Of a stretch of 64,000 bases of DNA, positions 62,629 through 64,000 are shown piece by piece. The stretch is from Roseburia sp. (GTDB lineage Bacteria > Bacillota > Clostridia > Lachnospirales > Lachnospiraceae). Made by a program: the position numbers and the translations under genes. Numbering within the stretch: the first letter of the stretch is position 1; the number at the start of each line of letters is the position of its first letter. The stretch spans positions 25,510 to 89,509 of the forward strand of contig JAHZFL010000012.1 of assembly GCA_019421345.1 (NCBI GenBank). Direction: 5' to 3'. Under the pieces are notes generated by a model. It worked only from the letters and a program-made list of their open reading frames with translations. It did no database searches and was not told the origin of the DNA.

Positions 62629-62640
62629 GTTAATTTATCC

Positions 62641-62669
62641 TTGCTTTTAAAAATCAAAAATGATATACT
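62641..62669 (+). promoter_or_regulatory. Promoter of the LacI-family gene
   Basis: TTGCTT and TATACT with a 17-base spacer on the plus strand. Confidence 0.65.
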
Positions 62670-62714
62670 CATAATTATATAAAAAAGAAACAAAAACAAT
62701 ACAGGTGGTTTTTT

Positions 62715-63725
62715 ATGAGTAAAGTAACCATGCAGGATATTGCAGACGCGCTCGGCATCTCCCGCGTGACAGTCTGGAAGGTCTTTCATAACCATGCAGG
62801 CGTATCCGCAGCGCTTCGTGAAAACGTACGGAATAAAGCAAGAGAAATGGGCTATTTAAAAAGCGGCGCGGAGTCGGATGTACCGGAGGCAGAAAAAACT
62901 GTTTCCCTGATCGTGTCAAGACCGGACTCCTCAACGTTTTGGACAAATATCATTCACCGGATGGCACAGGAGCTTTCCTATCATAATGTCAATCTGCTCT
63001 ATACCTATATGCCGACCAATTATTCCGAAGGCTTTACATTGCCCCCCGTTTTAACAAGCGGTTCCATTCAGGGCGCCATTGTTTTAAATGTCTATGACGC
63101 TAAGCTGATTGAACTTATCAACCAGCTCTCGCTTCCAAAAGTTTTTTTGGATACGGTTCCGCAGATCACTAACCGTAATCTGCACGGCGACCTTATTTTA
63201 CTGGAAGGCTATGCGACCGTCTATCAGATCACGGAAACGGTCATCCGGCGAGGACTGACGAATCTGGGTTTTATCGGTGATATTCATTACGCCAAAACAA
63301 ACCTTGACCGCTATGAGGGATTTCGTCAATGTATGCTTGACCATCATTTAAAAATTGACGAATCGATCTGTCTGACACACAGCATCGGCATTTTCTCCTA
63401 TTACCGGGAGCTCAGCGATTTCATGGATTCTATCCCAGCGCTCCCGGAGGGTTTTATCTGCGCAAGCGATTACTTGGCGCATTTCCTGCAGCGCTATCTT
63501 TCCGAGCATCCTGATCGGAACACAAACGGCATACTTGTGACAGGCTATGACGGAAGCCGCGAATACTCCAATATCGAAGGCAAGATTATGACTGCAGATG
63601 TAAAGACAAGCCTGCTTGGGAAACGTCTTTCCATGCAGATCCTCTACCGCATGGAGCATCCCGACGCCCCTTACGAGCTGACCTATATCAACCCGCAGAT
63701 TATTTATAAGGATTCGATTTTGTAA
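62715..63725 (+). CDS. LacI family transcriptional regulator
   Basis: Regulator of 336 residues with the N-terminal LacI helix-turn-helix (about 1-50, VTMQDIADALGISRVTVWKV) and a periplasmic-binding-like sugar sensor domain (about 62-330) that ends in the usual way. The hinge helix region is DNA-minor-groove type. It diverges from the glycan operon and is its probable repressor; the inducer may be a mannosyl or GlcNAc-containing sugar. AGGTGG precedes the ATG and a strong hairpin follows the stop. Confidence 0.93.
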   Translation: MSKVTMQDIADALGISRVTVWKVFHNHAGVSAALRENVRNKAREMGYLKSGAESDVPEAEKTVSLIVSRPDSSTFWTNIIHRMAQELSYHNVNLLYTYMPTNYSEGFTLPPVLTSGSIQGAIVLNVYDAKLIELINQLSLPKVFLDTVPQITNRNLHGDLILLEGYATVYQITETVIRRGLTNLGFIGDIHYAKTNLDRYEGFRQCMLDHHLKIDESICLTHSIGIFSYYRELSDFMDSIPALPEGFICASDYLAHFLQRYLSEHPDRNTNGILVTGYDGSREYSNIEGKIMTADVKTSLLGKRLSMQILYRMEHPDAPYELTYINPQIIYKDSIL

Positions 63726-63751
63726 GCATAGCAATCGAAAAATGTTTTTCT

Positions 63752-63780
63752 AAAAGAAGCCGCTTCCCGCGGCTTCTTTT
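63752..63780 (+). terminator. Terminator of the LacI-family gene
   Basis: Twelve-base arms AAAAGAAGCCGC and GCGGCTTCTTTT with a five-base loop. Confidence 0.9.
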
Positions 63781-63893
63781 CTCCTACCGCCTTTTCTCTC
63801 CATAACGTGTTCCCCGTCAAACACCCCCTGCAGAAACAATATCTTATGACCTTTCCTGCACGCAACAAAATATATCGGGCATCTTCTATTTTT

Positions 63894-63924
63894 TTGTTGC
63901 ATTTTTTCTCTGATGCGCTATAAT
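63894..63924 (+). promoter_or_regulatory. Promoter of the tRNA gene
   Basis: Perfect TATAAT at 63919-63924, with TTGTTG at 63894-63899 as a -35 (19-base spacer). The -10 box is 23 bases before the tRNA. Confidence 0.6.
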
Positions 63925-63947
63925 AGATTCATACACAACTAAATCAT

Positions 63948-64000
63948 GCAGATATGGTTCATCGGTAGAACGCTAGCTTCCCAAGCTGGAAAGGCGGGTT
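63948..64000 (+). tRNA. tRNA-Gly(CCC), 5' part (cut by window edge)
   Basis: The D-arm GTTC-loop-GAAC and the anticodon arm CTAGC-TTCCCAA-GCTGG are complete and fold correctly. The seven-base loop gives anticodon CCC (63980-63982), which reads the GGG glycine codon. The T-arm begins at the window edge (CGGGTT). The rest is outside the window. Confidence 0.9.

Larger units (their letters stand above)
62400..62714. other. 315-base divergent control region of the glycan locus
   Basis: No gene is seen. It is AT-rich and holds the promoter of the seven-gene operon on the minus strand, the promoter of the LacI-family gene on the plus strand, and at least three GTTAAC-centred sites. Confidence 0.75.

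Overview
The window looks like chromosome of an anaerobic, spore-forming, motile gut Firmicute of the Lachnospiraceae type (Clostridium cluster XIVa). The basis is a clostridial pyruvate:ferredoxin oxidoreductase, SpoVB-like and SleB-like proteins, a CheV chemotaxis protein, strong AGGAGG ribosome binding sites, glycan phosphorylases (GH112, GH130), and an ssrA gene with an AEDNLAVAA tag. The genus is an inference only. Most genes lie on the minus strand.

Layout. 1-3208: lower glycolysis (gap, pgk, start of tpiA) with hairpin-rich spacers. 3209-10740: a PHP histidinol-phosphatase, a PurF homologue without the glutaminase cysteine, full-length PurL, and a divergent LysR regulator beside a perfect palindrome. 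10643-16561: a nuclease-helicase fusion, an HPr-like protein without the phosphorylatable histidine, a cysteine desulfurase and a lipid-flippase-like protein. 16654-20847: galacto-N-biose/lacto-N-biose phosphorylase (GH112), a nucleotidyltransferase and a divergent AraC regulator. 20890-26330: pyruvate:ferredoxin oxidoreductase and an ABC-F ATPase. 26465-27576: a small accessory island of two unrecognised genes (secreted protein plus membrane protein). 27835-37855: NlpC/P60 hydrolase, CBS-ACT protein, ung, hisF, hisH, an acidic membrane protein, cheV, a lipoprotein and a two-component system. 37924-43616: a membrane protein, ssrA, smpB, rnr, secG and eno. 43703-51721: SGNH hydrolase plus MBOAT pair, folC, degV, M18 aminopeptidase, DUF5721-like protein, cold-shock protein and SleB-like hydrolase.

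51992-63725 is a coherent glycan locus. Seven co-directional genes encode two ABC permeases, a solute-binding lipoprotein, GH130 mannosyl-phosphorylase, GH38 alpha-mannosidase, GH20 hexosaminidase and a ROK sugar kinase. A divergent LacI regulator and GTTAAC-centred operators control it. The enzymes lack signal peptides, so oligosaccharides are probably imported and then trimmed inside the cell. The set fits the core of host N-glycans (Man-beta-1,4-GlcNAc handled by GH130). The window ends inside a tRNA-Gly(CCC).

Across the window a family of short palindromic intergenic elements recurs, and most copies sit directly on the T-tract of an intrinsic terminator. This is the least-explained structural signal here. 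Other items worth a second look are the PurF homologue, the HPr-like protein, the 26.5-27.6 kb gene pair, and an inverted repeat that pairs with the enolase ribosome binding site.
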